This document shows positions 3,755 to 5,057 of a stretch of DNA of 5,057 nucleotides, piece by piece. Source of the stretch: Clostridiales bacterium (GTDB taxonomy: Bacteria; Bacillota; Clostridia; WRLR01); assembly GCA_031287655.1 (NCBI GenBank), contig JAITSR010000343.1:1-5057 (forward strand). The letters run 5' to 3'. A program made the translations under genes and the position numbers. The first letter of the stretch is position 1, and the number at the start of each line of letters is the position of its first letter. Under the pieces are notes generated by a model that saw only the letters and a program-made list of their open reading frames with translations, was not told the origin of the DNA and searched no databases.

Positions 3755-5057
3755 ATGGAACAGCAGGCAGCAAAACAGAAAAAGTACATCTTTGTGACGG
3801 GCGGCGTGATCTCCGGCCTCGGCAAGGGCATTGTCGCGGCTTCGCTCGGGCGGCTCCTGAAATGCCGCGGCTATGTGATCACGATGCAGAAGTTCGACCC
3901 GTATCTGAACGTGGACGCGGGCACGATGAACCCCTTCCAGCATGGGGAGGTGTTCGTGACGGACGACGGCGCCGAGACCGACCTCGACCTCGGGCATTAT
4001 GAGCGCTTTATCGACGAGGAGCTCACGCGCAACGGCAACGTGACGTCCGGCAGCATCTACGGCAGCGTGATCGACAAGGAGCGCCAAGGCGTGTACGACG
4101 GCGCGACCGTGCAGATCGTCCCGCACATCACAAACGAGATTAAGGAGCGAATCGCGGGCGACGCGCCGGACGCGGACATCGCGATCATCGAAATCGGCGG
4201 CACGGTCGGCGACATTGAGAGCATGGTGTTCCTCGAGGCGCTCCGCCAGTTCAGCAACGACGTCGGAAAGGCGCACTGCGCTTTTGTCCACGTCGTGCTG
4301 CTGCCGTACATTCAGGCGTCCGGCGAGCAAAAGACAAAGCCCGCGCAGCACAGCGTAAAAGAGCTGCTCGGCCTCGGGATCAGCCCGGACTTCATCATCT
4401 GCCGCTCCGAGCGCCCGCTGTCCGCCGAGTCAAAGGACAAAGTCGCGCTGTTCTGCAACGTGCCGCCGGGCCATGTGATTACCAACGAGGACGTCGAGAG
4501 CATCTATGAGGTGCCGCTGACGCTGCACGCCGAGCAGCTTGACGCGCGGATACTGACGCAGCTCGGGCTCGCGGAGCGCGCGCCGGACCTCGACGAATGG
4601 CGGGCGATGGTCGAGCGCTTGAAGCACCCGACAAAAAAGGTGACGATCGCGCTTGTCGGCAAATACATCGACACGTTCGACGCGTATTTTTCCGTGCTCG
4701 AAGCCCTTAGGCACAGCGGCGCGCAGCTTGGCGCGGACGTGCGGATCAAGCGCGTCGACTCCGAAAAGGTCACGCGCGCCTCGGCCGACAGGCTCCTAAA
4801 GGACGTCGACGGGATCGTCGTGCCGGGCGGCTTCGGCCCGCGCGGGATCGAGGGCATGATCCTTGCCGCAAAGTACGCGCGGGAGAACGGCGTCCCCTAT
4901 TTCGGGCTCTGCCTCGGGATGCAGATCGCGGCGGTCGAGTTCGCGCGCAACGCGCTGGGCTACGCGGACGCGGCGTCGACCGAGTGCGACCCGGAGTCGG
5001 CGCATCTGGTGATCGACTGGATGCCGGAGCAGAAAAAAATCAAAAAACGCGGCGGCA
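3755..5057 (+). CDS. pyrG: CTP synthase, N-terminal 434 residues (cut by window edge)
   Basis: Cytoplasmic enzyme of pyrimidine synthesis that aminates UTP to CTP with ATP, taking the amide nitrogen from glutamine. The synthetase domain (1-~275) shows the P-loop GGVISGLGKG (16-25), KFDPYLNVDAGTMNP (44-58), QHGEVFVTDDGAETDLDLGHYERF, the IEIGGTVGDIES nucleotide/metal-binding segment, and SGEQKTKPAQHSVKEL for UTP binding. The glutaminase domain starts near VTIALVGKYI and includes VPGGFGPRGIEGM and the nucleophile elbow GLCLGMQ with Cys386. The catalytic His and Glu and about 100 C-terminal residues lie beyond the right edge; the family is about 535 long. The frame is open throughout with no sign of damage. 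It follows the ANTAR gene by 77 bases on the same strand but across a strong terminator, so the two probably do not form a simple operon. Confidence 0.98.
   Translation, partial: MEQQAAKQKKYIFVTGGVISGLGKGIVAASLGRLLKCRGYVITMQKFDPYLNVDAGTMNPFQHGEVFVTDDGAETDLDLGHYERFIDEELTRNGNVTSGSIYGSVIDKERQGVYDGATVQIVPHITNEIKERIAGDAPDADIAIIEIGGTVGDIESMVFLEALRQFSNDVGKAHCAFVHVVLLPYIQASGEQKTKPAQHSVKELLGLGISPDFIICRSERPLSAESKDKVALFCNVPPGHVITNEDVESIYEVPLTLHAEQLDARILTQLGLAERAPDLDEWRAMVERLKHPTKKVTIALVGKYIDTFDAYFSVLEALRHSGAQLGADVRIKRVDSEKVTRASADRLLKDVDGIVVPGGFGPRGIEGMILAAKYARENGVPYFGLCLGMQIAAVEFARNALGYADAASTECDPESAHLVIDWMPEQKKIKKRGG

Noticed and set aside
3689..4351. 220-codon minus-strand frame opposite pyrG
   Set aside because: It is antisense to a clearly conserved CTP synthase and begins at the terminator. 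The high Val/Asp/Arg/His content mirrors pyrG codons.
1..5057. CRISPR array or complete insertion sequence
   Set aside because: No regularly spaced direct repeats and no transposase or integrase coding sequence were seen in the window.

Overview
The window looks like chromosomal DNA of a GC-rich, low-copy-repeat bacterium, most likely a Clostridia-type Firmicute. This rests on a type III glutamine synthetase sitting next to an ANTAR-domain regulator, purine-rich Shine-Dalgarno sites, sigma-A type promoters with 17-bp spacers, and a U-tract terminator. No finer taxonomy can be supported. The genes are strongly GC-rich; the first ~420 bases are visibly poorer in GC.

Layout. Bases 1-422 hold no convincing gene but contain a run of hairpin-forming inverted repeats (12-36, 44-132 with a nested 71-114, 142-170, 211-235, 266-282, 288-331, 364-391). 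This could be a structured RNA or the remains of a small element. Bases 423-2858 (minus) encode glutamine synthetase III (glnN, 811 aa), which carries a low-complexity Gly/Ala/Thr/Asp insert of about 115 residues. Bases 2859-3104 are a divergent control region. It holds two good promoters back to back, a GC palindrome directly downstream of each -35 box, and a glnN leader with a U-tract terminator-like hairpin that competes with a hexaloop hairpin of the kind ANTAR proteins bind. Bases 3105-3677 (plus) encode a 190-aa ANTAR regulator with a degenerate receiver domain, followed at once by a strong intrinsic terminator. Bases 3755-5057 (plus) encode the first 434 residues of CTP synthase (pyrG), cut by the window edge.

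How it fits together. GlnN makes glutamine from glutamate, ammonia and ATP; PyrG spends glutamine to aminate UTP to CTP. The ANTAR protein between them is a predicted RNA-binding antitermination factor. The most economical model is that it controls glnN by antitermination in the 5' leader, and possibly its own mRNA through a second hexaloop hairpin. The model is inferred from sequence: the protein family, the U-tract hairpin and the loop bases are visible, but the canonical double-hexaloop ANTAR target is not complete here.
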